29,528 nucleotides of DNA from CAJXCL01 sp036011265 (GTDB lineage Bacteria; Nitrospinota; Nitrospinia; CAJXCL01), in assembly GCA_036011265.1 (NCBI GenBank), contig DASCNB010000255.1:1-29528 (forward strand), read 5' to 3'. The translations under genes and the position numbers were made by a program. Shown in pieces: positions 1-7,868 of this stretch. Every line of letters begins with the position of its first letter. Within the stretch, counting starts at the first letter, position 1. The notes under the pieces were generated by a model, which was not told the origin of the DNA, did no database searches, and saw only the letters and a program-made list of their open reading frames with translations.

Positions 1-211
1 TTTTTTTAGTTTCTTTTTTAATCTTTGTTCCTAATGAGGTAAGCAGGCGACAGAAGGTGTCTATATCTCTTAATCCGGGAACATTGCGAATAATATTTTT
101 TTTATCAGTTAAAATCGTAGCTGCAAGGATAGGCAGAGCGGCATTTTTTGAACCACTTATTCTAACTTTCCCTTTCAAACGCTTCCCTCCTCGAATTATA
201 ATTTGTTGCAT
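1..211 (-). CDS. murA: UDP-N-acetylglucosamine 1-carboxyvinyltransferase, N-terminal fragment
   Basis: The first 70 codons lie on the minus strand, starting at the ATG whose complement is at 209-211; the rest runs off the left edge. The protein begins MQQIIIRGGKRLKGKVRISG and continues with SKNAALPILAATIL. This is the start of the EPSP-synthase/MurA fold, with the conserved Lys-Asn of the SKNAALP motif that contacts UDP-GlcNAc. MurA transfers enolpyruvate from PEP to UDP-GlcNAc in the cytoplasm, the first committed step of peptidoglycan synthesis. The related AroA starts differently, so MurA is the better call. Its catalytic loop lies outside the window. Confidence 0.9.
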   Translation of the reverse strand, partial: MQQIIIRGGKRLKGKVRISGSKNAALPILAATILTDKKNIIRNVPGLRDIDTFCRLLTSLGTKIKKETKK

Positions 212-297
212 TGCGTTTTATCCTTAAAAAATTGAAATAATTTTTATTACCGCAAAAAACTTAAAAACCGCAGAGTAGCAGGGCCACAAGGAAAATG

Positions 298-392
298 ACA
301 ACCCCCTGTATCCCCCTTTCTCAAGGGGGAATTTTGGAAGATAATTCCCTCTACCATGTCCCACCGGGACAAGGTGTGTTAAAAAACTTTGC
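298..392 (+). repeat. Dispersed repeat, CCCCCT/hairpin family, copy 1
   Basis: It begins ACAACCCCCTGTATCC and contains the hairpin CCCCCTT-TCTC-AAGGGGG. It then has a GTCCCACCGGGAC palindrome and ends GTGTGTTAAAAAACTTTGC. An inverted, diverged copy is at 11676-11810, and a short related piece lies inside a coding sequence at 16086-16121. It lies in the murA-rluD spacer, where I see no gene. Confidence 0.75.
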
Positions 393-394
393 TT

Positions 395-436
395 AGCCTT
401 ACATGAGACGCTGTAAAAAGAACTAAACAGCGCCTA
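395..436 (+). repeat. CCTTGCATAAG hairpin repeat, copy A
   Basis: The sequence reads AGCCTTACATGAG, then a stem arm AGACGCTGT (406-414), a short A-rich loop and the arm ACAGCGCCT (427-435), followed by AA. One stem position is mismatched. It belongs to the same family as the copies at 11867-11927 and 24243-24380, in which different stem sequences still pair. Confidence 0.65.
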
Positions 437-452
437 AAAAAAAATTATACAT

Positions 453-1409
453 TTACTGTTTAGAGGGTTTTTTATCCCTACCCCCTGACAACTGATCCCT
501 GACCCTTAATTTATTGATTGCTTCCTGCATATCATCAGGCAACCGTGAGTCAAACTCAAGATATTTATCTGTTTTCGGGTGATGAAATCCTAAAAGAGCG
601 GCGTGCAAAGCTTGTCGTTTAATAATAGATCCTGCAGAACGGACCTTTTTCCCTCCATATACCTTATCTCCTAATACAGGATAGCCGATTGAAGATAAGT
701 GAACTCTAATTTGATGGGTCCTGCCTGTTTTTAAAACTACTTCTATAAGGCTTGCGTTAGAAAACCTTTCTAATACTTTAAATTTAGAAACAGACTCCCT
801 CCCCTTCTTCGTGATCGTGGACATTTTTTTTCGATCTTTTGCGTGCCGTCCGATTTCTTTATCAATCGTCCCGGAATTTTCTTTCATAACTCCATCTACA
901 ATAGCAATATATTTTCTTACAATAGTTCTTTCCTGCAATTGTTTAGTAAGCATCTGATGGCTACGGTCATCTTTAGCCACCATTAAAAGCCCTGAAGTGT
1001 CTTTGTCTAAACGATGAACAATTCCCGGTCTTTCCACACCTCCTATACCGGAAAGGTCTTTGCAATGATAAAGAAGTGCGTTGACCATGGTTCGAGAAAA
1101 ATTTCCAGCGGCAGGATGCACCACCATTCCATGAGGCTTATTAATCACAATTAAAGACTCGTCTTCATAAACAACATCAAGAGGAATATTCTCCGCTTCC
1201 ACATTCAGCTTTCTTGCGGACGGTATAACAACTTTAATCTGTTCACCATTCTTGACCCTGTATTTTGCTTTCAGAGGATGCGTTCCGGAAAAGACAAACC
1301 CTATATCAATAATCCTTTTTATCTGTGACCTGGAAAATCCAATATTCTTTTGTGATAAAAAAAGATCTACTCGAGCATCCTTTTCTTTTTCGCGCACTTT
1401 AAATTTCAT
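453..1409 (-). CDS. rluD: RluD-family 23S rRNA pseudouridine synthase
   Basis: This 318-residue protein has an N-terminal S4 RNA-binding domain (about residues 5-65). A RsuA/RluD catalytic domain follows, with the signature RPGIVHRLDKDTSGLLMVAK; the Asp of HRLD (about residue 135) is the nucleophile. The NKPHGMVVHP motif and the late GRTHQIRVHL motif are also typical. RluD isomerises uridines in helix 69 of 23S rRNA. Upstream in-frame ATGs exist at 1427 and 1454, but the ATG at 1409 directly follows AAAGAGAG and gives the usual family start (MKFKV). Transcription diverges from larB. The last residues (about GGRDKKPSKQ) are low-complexity and lie beside a repeat-rich spacer. RluC-type specificity cannot be excluded. 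Confidence 0.9.
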   Translation of the reverse strand: MKFKVREKEKDARVDLFLSQKNIGFSRSQIKRIIDIGFVFSGTHPLKAKYRVKNGEQIKVVIPSARKLNVEAENIPLDVVYEDESLIVINKPHGMVVHPAAGNFSRTMVNALLYHCKDLSGIGGVERPGIVHRLDKDTSGLLMVAKDDRSHQMLTKQLQERTIVRKYIAIVDGVMKENSGTIDKEIGRHAKDRKKMSTITKKGRESVSKFKVLERFSNASLIEVVLKTGRTHQIRVHLSSIGYPVLGDKVYGGKKVRSAGSIIKRQALHAALLGFHHPKTDKYLEFDSRLPDDMQEAINKLRVRDQLSGGRDKKPSKQ

Positions 1410-1454
1410 AATTCTCTCTTTTGTCATGTTATTTCGAGCAGCCGTTATTAGCAT

Positions 1455-1483
1455 TTGGGTTTACTGCTATATTCTAATATAAT
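1455..1483 (+). promoter_or_regulatory. Putative sigma-70 promoter of larB
   Basis: A perfect -10 box TATAAT lies at 1478-1483. A weak -35 candidate, TTGGGT at 1455-1460, stands 17 bases upstream of it. The predicted start point near 1490 leaves a short leader before the larB start at 1519. Only the -10 is strong; the tract is AT-rich, so chance matches are possible. Confidence 0.45.
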
Positions 1484-1518
1484 ATACCTGATTATATAAA
1501 TTTTTGTTAGGTGAAGCA

Positions 1519-2271
1519 TTGAACGAAGATTCTCTAAAAAAACTTCTCAACAGCCTCCATAACGGAAAGATCACTCCGGATAAGGCATTAGAACGACTGA
1601 AAAAATTACCTTATGAAGATTTGGGCTTTGCCAGGATAGATCATCACCGTAATTTAAGAAAAGGATTTCCTGAAGTCATATACTGTGAAGGAAAATCCAT
1701 ATCGCAAATTACATCCATTGCTAAAAAGATTTTAGCTGCGGGAGATACCCTCTTAGCCACACGGGCTAACAAGGAAATTTATAAAAAAATTAAAAAGATA
1801 AATTCCAGGACTCAATACAATGAACTTGCGCGTACCATAGTAGTCCCCGATAAAAAAAAGAAACAAAAAAAAGGCAAGGTTTTAGTCTTGTCTGCCGGTA
1901 CTTCCGACATTCCTGTGGCCGAAGAAGCGGTTGTTACCGCTGATATCCTAGGAAGCAATGTAGAGAAGATATATGACGTGGGGGTGGCAGGTATTCATAG
2001 AGTTCTTGATAAAAAGGAAAATTTGTTTTCCGCTAACGTTATTGTTGTCGTCGCTGGAATGGATGGCGCTTTAGCCAGTGTTGTCGGTGGGTTAGTGGAA
2101 AAACCTGTTGTCGCGGTACCTACCAGCGTTGGATATGGCGCCAGCTTTCAAGGCGTCGCCGCTCTGTTAACCATGCTGAACAGTTGCGCTACCGGTGTGG
2201 CAGTTGTCAATATAGACAATGGTTTTGGTGCCGGATATTTCGCTCATAAGATCAACTTTCTGTCTTCATAA
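1519..2271 (+). CDS. larB: LarB, pyridinium-3,5-biscarboxylate mononucleotide synthase (nickel-pincer cofactor)
   Basis: This 250-residue protein is of usual LarB length. The C-terminal half is the AIR-carboxylase (PurE)-like fold, with GTSDIPVAEEAVVTA, VVAGMDGALASVVGGL, VPTSVGYGASFQG and the terminal NIDNGFGAGYFAHKI. LarB carboxylates and hydrolyses nicotinic acid adenine dinucleotide, the first step to the nickel-pincer nucleotide of lactate racemase-type enzymes. I chose the TTG at 1519 because AGGTG lies six bases before it; a TTG at 1504 is also in frame but has no ribosome-binding site. No larC or larE is in the window, so LarB stands alone here. A truncated relative of its 3' end occurs at 6459-6515. 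Confidence 0.92.
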   Translation: MNEDSLKKLLNSLHNGKITPDKALERLKKLPYEDLGFARIDHHRNLRKGFPEVIYCEGKSISQITSIAKKILAAGDTLLATRANKEIYKKIKKINSRTQYNELARTIVVPDKKKKQKKGKVLVLSAGTSDIPVAEEAVVTADILGSNVEKIYDVGVAGIHRVLDKKENLFSANVIVVVAGMDGALASVVGGLVEKPVVAVPTSVGYGASFQGVAALLTMLNSCATGVAVVNIDNGFGAGYFAHKINFLSS

Positions 2272-2319
2272 ATTGTCTTTATAAACTACTAATAAACGCT
2301 TTTTAAATAAAACTGAGTT

Positions 2320-2346
2320 TAGCTCTACAAAGTTTTTTAACACACT
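2320..2346 (+). repeat. Partial copy of the AAGTTTTTTAACACAC repeat end
   Basis: The segment TAGCTCTACAAAGTTTTTTA followed by ACACAC matches 11676-11701 with two differences. It also matches, inverted, the end of the copy at 298-392. The rest of the 2272-2506 spacer shows no gene and no clear terminator. Confidence 0.55.
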
Positions 2347-2506
2347 ATTCCCAAGGTTGAAAGCACTAAAATACACCTGCCCGCTTTATTCTTAATGGCT
2401 TTACTATAGATCGGGGGTAAGTCAATTTTCTATGGAATATATTTAATTGCAGGAAGAATAGTAGTAGGCTATCATTTGGATTGATATTAATAACTAATAC
2501 ATTTTA

Positions 2507-4861
2507 TTAATTGTGTACCGTTTCATAAACTTTCTCAATAATCGAGTTTCCCCGTATAGGTTTTCGTAAGTAACAACAATGGTTTTGTTTGCAAAAATCG
2601 TTAATTTGCTGATTAATATCTCCTGTCAGCAGAATAAATTTTTTCAGGTAGGCAGGTTTATTATTTTTCAACCACTCTCCTAATTCTAATCCGCTGCACA
2701 CCGGCATCCTTGCATCGGATATAATCACATCTACTTCTTCTCCTTTTAGAATTTCAATAGCTTTCTTTCCATTTTCTGCGAGGAAAACTTGAGCGCCTCT
2801 TTTTGTTAACAGTTTCTCAAGAAAATCACGAATAATTTCTTCATCATCAACGAGAAGTATCTTAATATTTTCAGGCAGGGTTATTTTCGTTTTTTCATCT
2901 TTATTTCCCGTTGTTATTTTATCTGTTACCGGCAAGCTCATATTAAACCTAACACCAGAGTTTTCAATATTCTCTGCTTCCATTTTCCCGCCATGTTCTT
3001 TCATAATTCCTAAAGATACATAAAGACCAAGACCCGTGCCTTTACCAACCTCTTTAGTTGAAAAAAATGGATCAAATAGTTTATTAAGCTCAACTTCAGG
3101 AATCAATGGACCATCGTTTTCAATAATAATTTTAATTTCATCATTTTTTCTATTGGTTTTAATTCTAATCTCTCCCTTAATATTTGCATTTGCCATTGCG
3201 TGAAAAGCATTTTGCAAAACATTCATGAAAACCTGCTGAAGCTTATTAACATCAGCAAGTACTGGAGGAAGATTTTCAGCAAAATCCCTAATAACCGTAA
3301 CATCGCCTGATTCAAAATGGTATTCATGCAGCGTTAATGTGGTTTCCAAAACATCGTTAATATTTGCTGCTAACTTTCTTTCTTTATTTTCTCTTGAATA
3401 TTTAAGCAGGTTTTTTACAATTTTGGAAACGCGTTGTGATTGAGTCTTAATTATCTCTAAACGTTCTTTGCCATCGACAGATATATTTTTCTCATCAATT
3501 AGCATTTCCGAATAACCCAATACAGCAGTAAGGGGGTTATTAATTTCATGAGCGACACCAGAAATAAACGTCCCTATCGAAGATAGTTTTTCTGATTGAA
3601 ATAACTGTTGCTGCAATTTCTTTTTCTCTGTGACATCTTCCTTAATTGCCACAAAATTTGATATATTGCCATCATTGTCGAAAACTGGTGAGATTGACAT
3701 TCTCTCTTGGTAGGTTTCACCGGATTTCTTTTTGTTAGTAAGTTCCCCCTGCCATATTTTACCGGACTTAATTGTGTCCCACATGTCCTTATAGAAAGTC
3801 TTATCGTGAGAACCGGACTTCACTATATTCATATTTTCTCCCATAGATTCAGAATTGCTGTACCCCGAAATTTTCTCAAAGGCGGGATTCACATATTCTA
3901 TGCTCCCATCTAAATCTGTAATAACTACACTTTCTGCCGAGCATTCTATTGCATTGGTGAGCTTTTTAAGTGAGTCCTCTACCTTCCTTCGTTCGCTGAT
4001 CTCCATCCGGAGGGTACGAGCGGCATGCCTTAGCCTCAACATGATATACCCGATGCAGGCCAGTGATACCACGGAAAACAGATAGAGGTATCTGCGGAAG
4101 AGATTGGTAAGGCGTAAGGTCTCTTCGTGGTGCATCAGGTAGGTTTGAAAAAGTTCATCGATGTATTGCGCGCTTGGCATGGAAATTATTTCTTTGACCA
4201 GTGCATCCACGCTCCCTCTCAGTTTAAGGATAGTCCGAGCATGGGAAACTATGCTATCTATATCATGTTTGGCAACAGGGGGTAATTGGTCTTCCTTTTT
4301 TAAAAGCTCCTTTATCTCTGCGAGAATATTCAACCTGAACTTTTCGCTTGAGAAGAGGGCATAGCTTAGAATATCGTTTAAGATGTCTTGAAGGAGAGGT
4401 GTCAGACCGCTGTGCTTATCTTTTTCTGAAGTAAAAGCTGTAAGCTTTTCAATTGCTAAAGGGAAGTAGGTTAGAGAATTTTTGTAGATGGCATTATCTG
4501 ACTTGAAATAGTCAATTAGCACCTCCTTTCTCATCAGAGCATCTGTATAAACCTCAAATTTCCGGTCTATCTCCTTTTTCCCCTTACCACTGATGGCGTA
4601 AGCGCCTTCCACTAAACTATGCTGCAGTCTTTTAATCTCTTTCAGGGTGCTGACCAGCGTATCGTAATGGAGGAGAAAACCTCTGCTACTCTTAAGAATA
4701 TCCTGGCTCAGGGTTGCATCCAGTTCTCTTAGTTTGGTTAAATTAATTGTAACCTGAATGTGCCTTTCAAGGTCCAATGCTCTCGTCTTAACGATGAGAA
4801 AGGTCAAGAGAATAATCAGGCTTAGGCCCGCAAAAGTATACTTAAGTTGTGAGAAGGTCAT
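2507..4861 (-). CDS. Hybrid sensor histidine kinase (periplasmic helical domain-PAS-HisKA-HATPase-REC)
   Basis: The protein has 784 residues. A membrane segment at about 8-25 is followed by a roughly 230-residue, all-helical periplasmic region resembling the DAHL-type double helical sensor domain, then a second membrane segment at about 258-276. Next come a PAS/PAC domain (about 298-412) and a HisKA domain with phospho-acceptor His438 in GVAHEINNPLTAVLGY. The HATPase domain has an N box near N551, ENDGP at 581-585 and GKGTGLGL at 607-614. The C-terminal receiver has acidic D672/D673, phospho-acceptor D716 in IISDARMP and K767. It is a membrane phosphorelay sensor that would pass phosphate to its own receiver. 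Its ATG overlaps the stop of the upstream cytochrome c peroxidase gene (ATGA), so the two are probably translationally coupled. No dedicated output regulator is adjacent. The ligand is unknown. Confidence 0.9.
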   Translation of the reverse strand: MTFSQLKYTFAGLSLIILLTFLIVKTRALDLERHIQVTINLTKLRELDATLSQDILKSSRGFLLHYDTLVSTLKEIKRLQHSLVEGAYAISGKGKKEIDRKFEVYTDALMRKEVLIDYFKSDNAIYKNSLTYFPLAIEKLTAFTSEKDKHSGLTPLLQDILNDILSYALFSSEKFRLNILAEIKELLKKEDQLPPVAKHDIDSIVSHARTILKLRGSVDALVKEIISMPSAQYIDELFQTYLMHHEETLRLTNLFRRYLYLFSVVSLACIGYIMLRLRHAARTLRMEISERRKVEDSLKKLTNAIECSAESVVITDLDGSIEYVNPAFEKISGYSNSESMGENMNIVKSGSHDKTFYKDMWDTIKSGKIWQGELTNKKKSGETYQERMSISPVFDNDGNISNFVAIKEDVTEKKKLQQQLFQSEKLSSIGTFISGVAHEINNPLTAVLGYSEMLIDEKNISVDGKERLEIIKTQSQRVSKIVKNLLKYSRENKERKLAANINDVLETTLTLHEYHFESGDVTVIRDFAENLPPVLADVNKLQQVFMNVLQNAFHAMANANIKGEIRIKTNRKNDEIKIIIENDGPLIPEVELNKLFDPFFSTKEVGKGTGLGLYVSLGIMKEHGGKMEAENIENSGVRFNMSLPVTDKITTGNKDEKTKITLPENIKILLVDDEEIIRDFLEKLLTKRGAQVFLAENGKKAIEILKGEEVDVIISDARMPVCSGLELGEWLKNNKPAYLKKFILLTGDINQQINDFCKQNHCCYLRKPIRGNSIIEKVYETVHN

Positions 4862-5880
4862 AAGGATTTTTCATTATATTCACCGGTAAGGGTGTTCAGG
4901 AATTTAACGATTAGTTCGGCCTCTTTTTCCGTGATAATACGTCCCAATTGATATTTTGCCATGGTATGGACCGCATCCTTCAAGGTTTTTGCATCGCCAT
5001 CGTGAAAGTAGGGCGCAGTGAGGGCAACATTACGAAGGCTGGGGACCTTGAACAGAAAGCGGTCGCGCTCAATACCTGTAACGTTAAACCGTCCATGATC
5101 AGTCTTTGTAATATTGCCGCGATCAGCAAAGTAATCACCCATCACCCCGAAGGTCTGAAACATATTCCCACCGATGGTCATCCCCTGATGGCAGGAGACA
5201 CATCCGAATCTTTTAAAGAGACGATAACCATCCTTTTCTTCTTCTGTAATGGCCTTTCTGTCACCACGAAGAAACTTATCAAAACGGGAGTTGGGGGTTA
5301 TTAGTGAACGCTCATAGACTGCGATGGCATCTTGAACATTATGATTTTGAATGCCATCAGGGTAGAGGTTGGCAAACATAGCAACATACTCCGGGTCTTG
5401 TGAGAGCCTATCAATGACCTCTTCCCAACTGGAGCCCATCGAGGAACCTCGAATAGATTTTTTAACCTGGTTCTCCAATGTATCAGTTCTGCCATCCCAG
5501 TGAAATTTGAAGTGCAGGCTGATGTTAAATACGGTTGGTGTATTTCTGGACGTTGTGTATCCCTTTACGCCTTTGGAACGGATTAACCCATCTGCAAAAC
5601 CCTTCTTCTGAATGTGGCATAGTGAACAGGAGACTTTGTTGTCGCCGGACAGCCGAGTATCATGAAAGAGCTTTTTGCCCAGTTGGACCTTCTCCTTGTC
5701 CAGATCAATTTGCAGCGGCAGAGGTAGGATTGGTCCATTAGAATCACTAACGCCAGCCGTTTCAGCAGGAAATAACGACTTTTGCTGCCGCTTGGGCTCA
5801 ATTGTGTATAACAACCAGGGCAGGAAAAGCAGAAAGCAGAGAGCAATGATTGTTAGCAGTTTAATAAAATGTCTTCCCAT
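4858..5880 (-). CDS. Di-haem cytochrome c peroxidase (CcpA/MauG family)
   Basis: This 340-residue protein has an N-terminal membrane anchor or uncleaved signal (about residues 6-26). It carries two c-type haem motifs, CSLCH at 85-89 and CVSCH at 227-231. Family landmarks are LGKKLFHDTRLS (about 67-78), FHWDGR (126-131), the calcium/loop region, VPSLRNVALTAPYFHDG (279-295) and MAKYQLGR (307-314). Enzymes of this family reduce H2O2 in the periplasm or, as in MauG, modify partner proteins. The MauG-type Tyr ligand versus CcpA-type Met cannot be settled by eye. GGAG lies seven bases before the ATG. It is the first gene of an operon with the kinase downstream, which suggests the kinase senses a condition linked to peroxide or electron supply; that link is inference. 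Confidence 0.9.
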   Translation of the reverse strand: MGRHFIKLLTIIALCFLLFLPWLLYTIEPKRQQKSLFPAETAGVSDSNGPILPLPLQIDLDKEKVQLGKKLFHDTRLSGDNKVSCSLCHIQKKGFADGLIRSKGVKGYTTSRNTPTVFNISLHFKFHWDGRTDTLENQVKKSIRGSSMGSSWEEVIDRLSQDPEYVAMFANLYPDGIQNHNVQDAIAVYERSLITPNSRFDKFLRGDRKAITEEEKDGYRLFKRFGCVSCHQGMTIGGNMFQTFGVMGDYFADRGNITKTDHGRFNVTGIERDRFLFKVPSLRNVALTAPYFHDGDAKTLKDAVHTMAKYQLGRIITEKEAELIVKFLNTLTGEYNEKSL

Positions 5881-6077
5881 CTAGCTACTCCAGTGTCAAT
5901 TTATTTAAGGAACCTCTAAAAAAAGAGAGAGTTGTTATTTAAATAAGAATCTTTCCTTAAACTTTTTTAATGATCTAAATTTAAAATATATTTTTGTTTT
6001 CGAAGCTAATAAAATAGCTATAATAAATCCTTTTTTTATGAATTATTATAAGCTTAAGATTTATATGTAACGTTTTA

Positions 6078-6458
6078 CTATGTTGCTAAAAGCATTTTTC
6101 TTTTTTTAAAAAGATTTCTCAATCCGAATAACAAATAAAGTTGAGAGAGGTCCTTATTGATTCCCCTGTATCGGGTTTTGGTATACTTCCACTGGCATTT
6201 TATAATTTGAAAAGGATGTTTTACTTTAGCTCTGACAGAAGAAAGTTTTTTATTTTTCATGTTTTGGGGTGAGGATAATTGTTTTCCTCTTTTGGCTTTA
6301 TCTAAAACACCCCAGAAGATAGAGTTTTTTCGACATTGTTTTTTTCGATTTGTATCAAAATAGCCTTTATCTGCAAAAATAGTTTTTTTCTTACCCGTGA
6401 AGGAGATTGTCAAATTGAGTAATATCATGATCCTTGGCAGTGGTTACGTGAGAGACGG
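6078..6458 (-). pseudogene. Truncated, frameshifted IS5-type transposase
   Basis: Minus-strand codons give TIFADKGYFDTNRKKQC followed by KNKKLSSVRAKVKHPFQIIK and RYRGINKDLSQLYLLFGLRN. These are the C-terminal third of an IS5-family DDE transposase, with the DKGY region and the catalytic Glu region replaced by the typical RAKVEHPF-like block (K for E here). Upstream of the ATG at 6428 a different frame reads SHVTTAKDHDITQFDNLLHG, which is the preceding part of the same protein. A one-base frameshift therefore lies near 6400. The N-terminal half, including the first catalytic Asp, is missing. The element is dead. Its right boundary is the junction with the larB remnant at 6459. Confidence 0.8.
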
Positions 6459-6515
6459 GACAATGGTTTTGGCACGGGATACTTCGCTCATAAAATTAAT
6501 ATCCTGTCTTCTTGA
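6459..6515 (+). pseudogene. larB: 3' remnant of a second larB gene
   Basis: Codons read DNGFGTGYFAHKINILSS and a TGA stop. The intact larB at 1519-2271 ends DNGFGAGYFAHKINFLSS. That is 16 of 18 residues, with 11 base differences in 57, mostly at third positions. No larB sequence continues to the left, where the transposase fragment begins in the opposite orientation. This is the tail of a diverged larB copy cut off by a rearrangement, not a recent duplication. The closely related last codons and stop argue against chance. Confidence 0.75.
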
Positions 6516-6572
6516 ACTCCACCTAAGACAACGTGATTAGTAGAGTATATTTTTTTTAAGTTCACTAGCTAA

Positions 6573-6592
6573 CCACGCAGCAAGCTGCGTGG
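6573..6592. repeat. REP-like perfect hairpin
   Basis: Eight-base arms CCACGCAG and CTGCGTGG enclose the loop CAAG, followed by GAATAC. It lies just beyond the 3' end of the minus-strand response regulator gene. No T-run follows on either strand, so it is not a classical terminator. The core GCAGCAAGCTGC recurs inside a coding sequence at 15364-15375. Confidence 0.6.
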
Positions 6593-6621
6593 AATACGCT
6601 CGCGAAACACTTTCATGCTCT

Positions 6622-7776
6622 TTATCTTTGATCAGTTGAGGGAAGAATAACTTTAACAGGTTCTATAATTTCCATTACACTAGAAAAGTTTATTATACGG
6701 TTAAGTAAAAGCACGTCAATCACTGTTCCTTTAGAGCAGATAAATTGCCCGGATGCTGCTGTAAGATTTTCCACAAAAACCATACCAACCGATAGCTCCT
6801 CTATTTTAAGAGAACGGGTTTTCTGTGCCGGTTTCTCTAAAACAAGTGAGGAAAGTGCATCAAGAATAAACTGGTTGTAATATTTTCCTTTATCACGCAA
6901 CCTCTTATAGGCTTCTGCCGGTTCTAGTCCTGATGAAACAAAAGCATCAAAATCTTTTGCAACACTGAGAATCTGAACCCCGAACGGAACATCAACCTCA
7001 CTATGGCAAGAAGTGCTTGCTTCTTGATCAAAATCAAAATGTTTATTTTGATTTGCAATGATTTTAGCAACTTTTTCAAGATGGGGTAAATTTACAATGA
7101 GATCATGCCCTATTTTAGGATGTTCGGAAAAAATCTCCTCTTCTTTCGGTAGCAAATCCAATCCATGGGATAATTTATCGAGAATTGCCGGTGGTACAGT
7201 AATACACCCCAGCGGAGAAAACATTGCGGAGAGTTCCAGTTCCCATATTTTTTTAACCTTCATCTCTTTAGCGATCCGACCTACCAAGAGGCGCTCACGG
7301 GATGCTTGTCCAAAGGCCTCCGGGCTTAGAATGGAAAGAATGTCCGTAAGAACCTTAACGCTGCCACGAAGGGTTTTATCGAGAAATTCCCGCTCAGTTT
7401 TAATAAGGCGGTATTTTTCCAAGCAGGCGCCGATCCTTGCTTTAAGCAGGGTCGGGTTGAAGGGTTTGGTCAAATAATCATCCGCCCCTTTTTCAATGCA
7501 CCGCACAACACTCTTTATTTCATCAACGGCTGAGATCATGATGACTGGAATGTGACGTAGGGAGCTATTGTCTTTCAGGTTATTCAAAACCTCGAATCCA
7601 TCCATTTCCGGCATAAGAATATCGAGCAGGATAATATCCGGACATTGCTCTTTCAAAAGAGCTAGAGCAGTAAGCCCGTTTTCTGCAGTAAGAGGGACAT
7701 GTCCTAAATCAACAACCAGGTCTTGAAGGAGATCGCGGTTAATTTTTTGATCGTCAACGATAAGAATGTTTGCCAT
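6622..7776 (-). CDS. Response regulator with degenerate HD-GYP-like domain
   Basis: The 384-residue protein starts with a receiver domain: D8/D9 acidic pair, phospho-acceptor D52 in IILLDILMPEMDG, and K104 in YLTKPF. From about residue 135 it resembles the RpfG-type HD-GYP domain. The metal-binding HD of HDIGK is replaced (MFSPLG near 185-190), although the downstream EHPKIGHDLI block is kept and the HHERWDGTGYP block is lost. It is therefore unlikely to hydrolyse cyclic di-GMP and may be a binding or scaffold protein. The C-terminal part (about 320-380) resembles the tail seen after some HD-GYP domains. It is the last gene of the cluster with the GAF-GspE ATPase, 92 bases downstream of it. 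It could be phosphorylated by a kinase elsewhere. Confidence 0.8.
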   Translation of the reverse strand: MANILIVDDQKINRDLLQDLVVDLGHVPLTAENGLTALALLKEQCPDIILLDILMPEMDGFEVLNNLKDNSSLRHIPVIMISAVDEIKSVVRCIEKGADDYLTKPFNPTLLKARIGACLEKYRLIKTEREFLDKTLRGSVKVLTDILSILSPEAFGQASRERLLVGRIAKEMKVKKIWELELSAMFSPLGCITVPPAILDKLSHGLDLLPKEEEIFSEHPKIGHDLIVNLPHLEKVAKIIANQNKHFDFDQEASTSCHSEVDVPFGVQILSVAKDFDAFVSSGLEPAEAYKRLRDKGKYYNQFILDALSSLVLEKPAQKTRSLKIEELSVGMVFVENLTAASGQFICSKGTVIDVLLLNRIINFSSVMEIIEPVKVILPSTDQR

Positions 7777-7868
7777 ATAAGAGATATAAGTTAAGAATGA
7801 AGATTATTAGTGTAATTTCCTTTTGTTCTTTGTACCATCTGTGAATGCATAACCTATAAAGAAAATCC

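Noticed and set aside
6436..6458. Extension of the larB remnant to the left (GGCAGTGGTT resembling larB GGCAGTTGTC)
   Set aside because: Read on the minus strand this segment encodes VTTA in the transposase upstream frame, which explains it better. The larB match is safe only from 6459.
6573..6592. Rho-independent terminator for the response regulator gene
   Set aside because: The hairpin is perfect but no T-run follows on the minus strand. The same core occurs within a coding sequence, so it is treated as a repeat.
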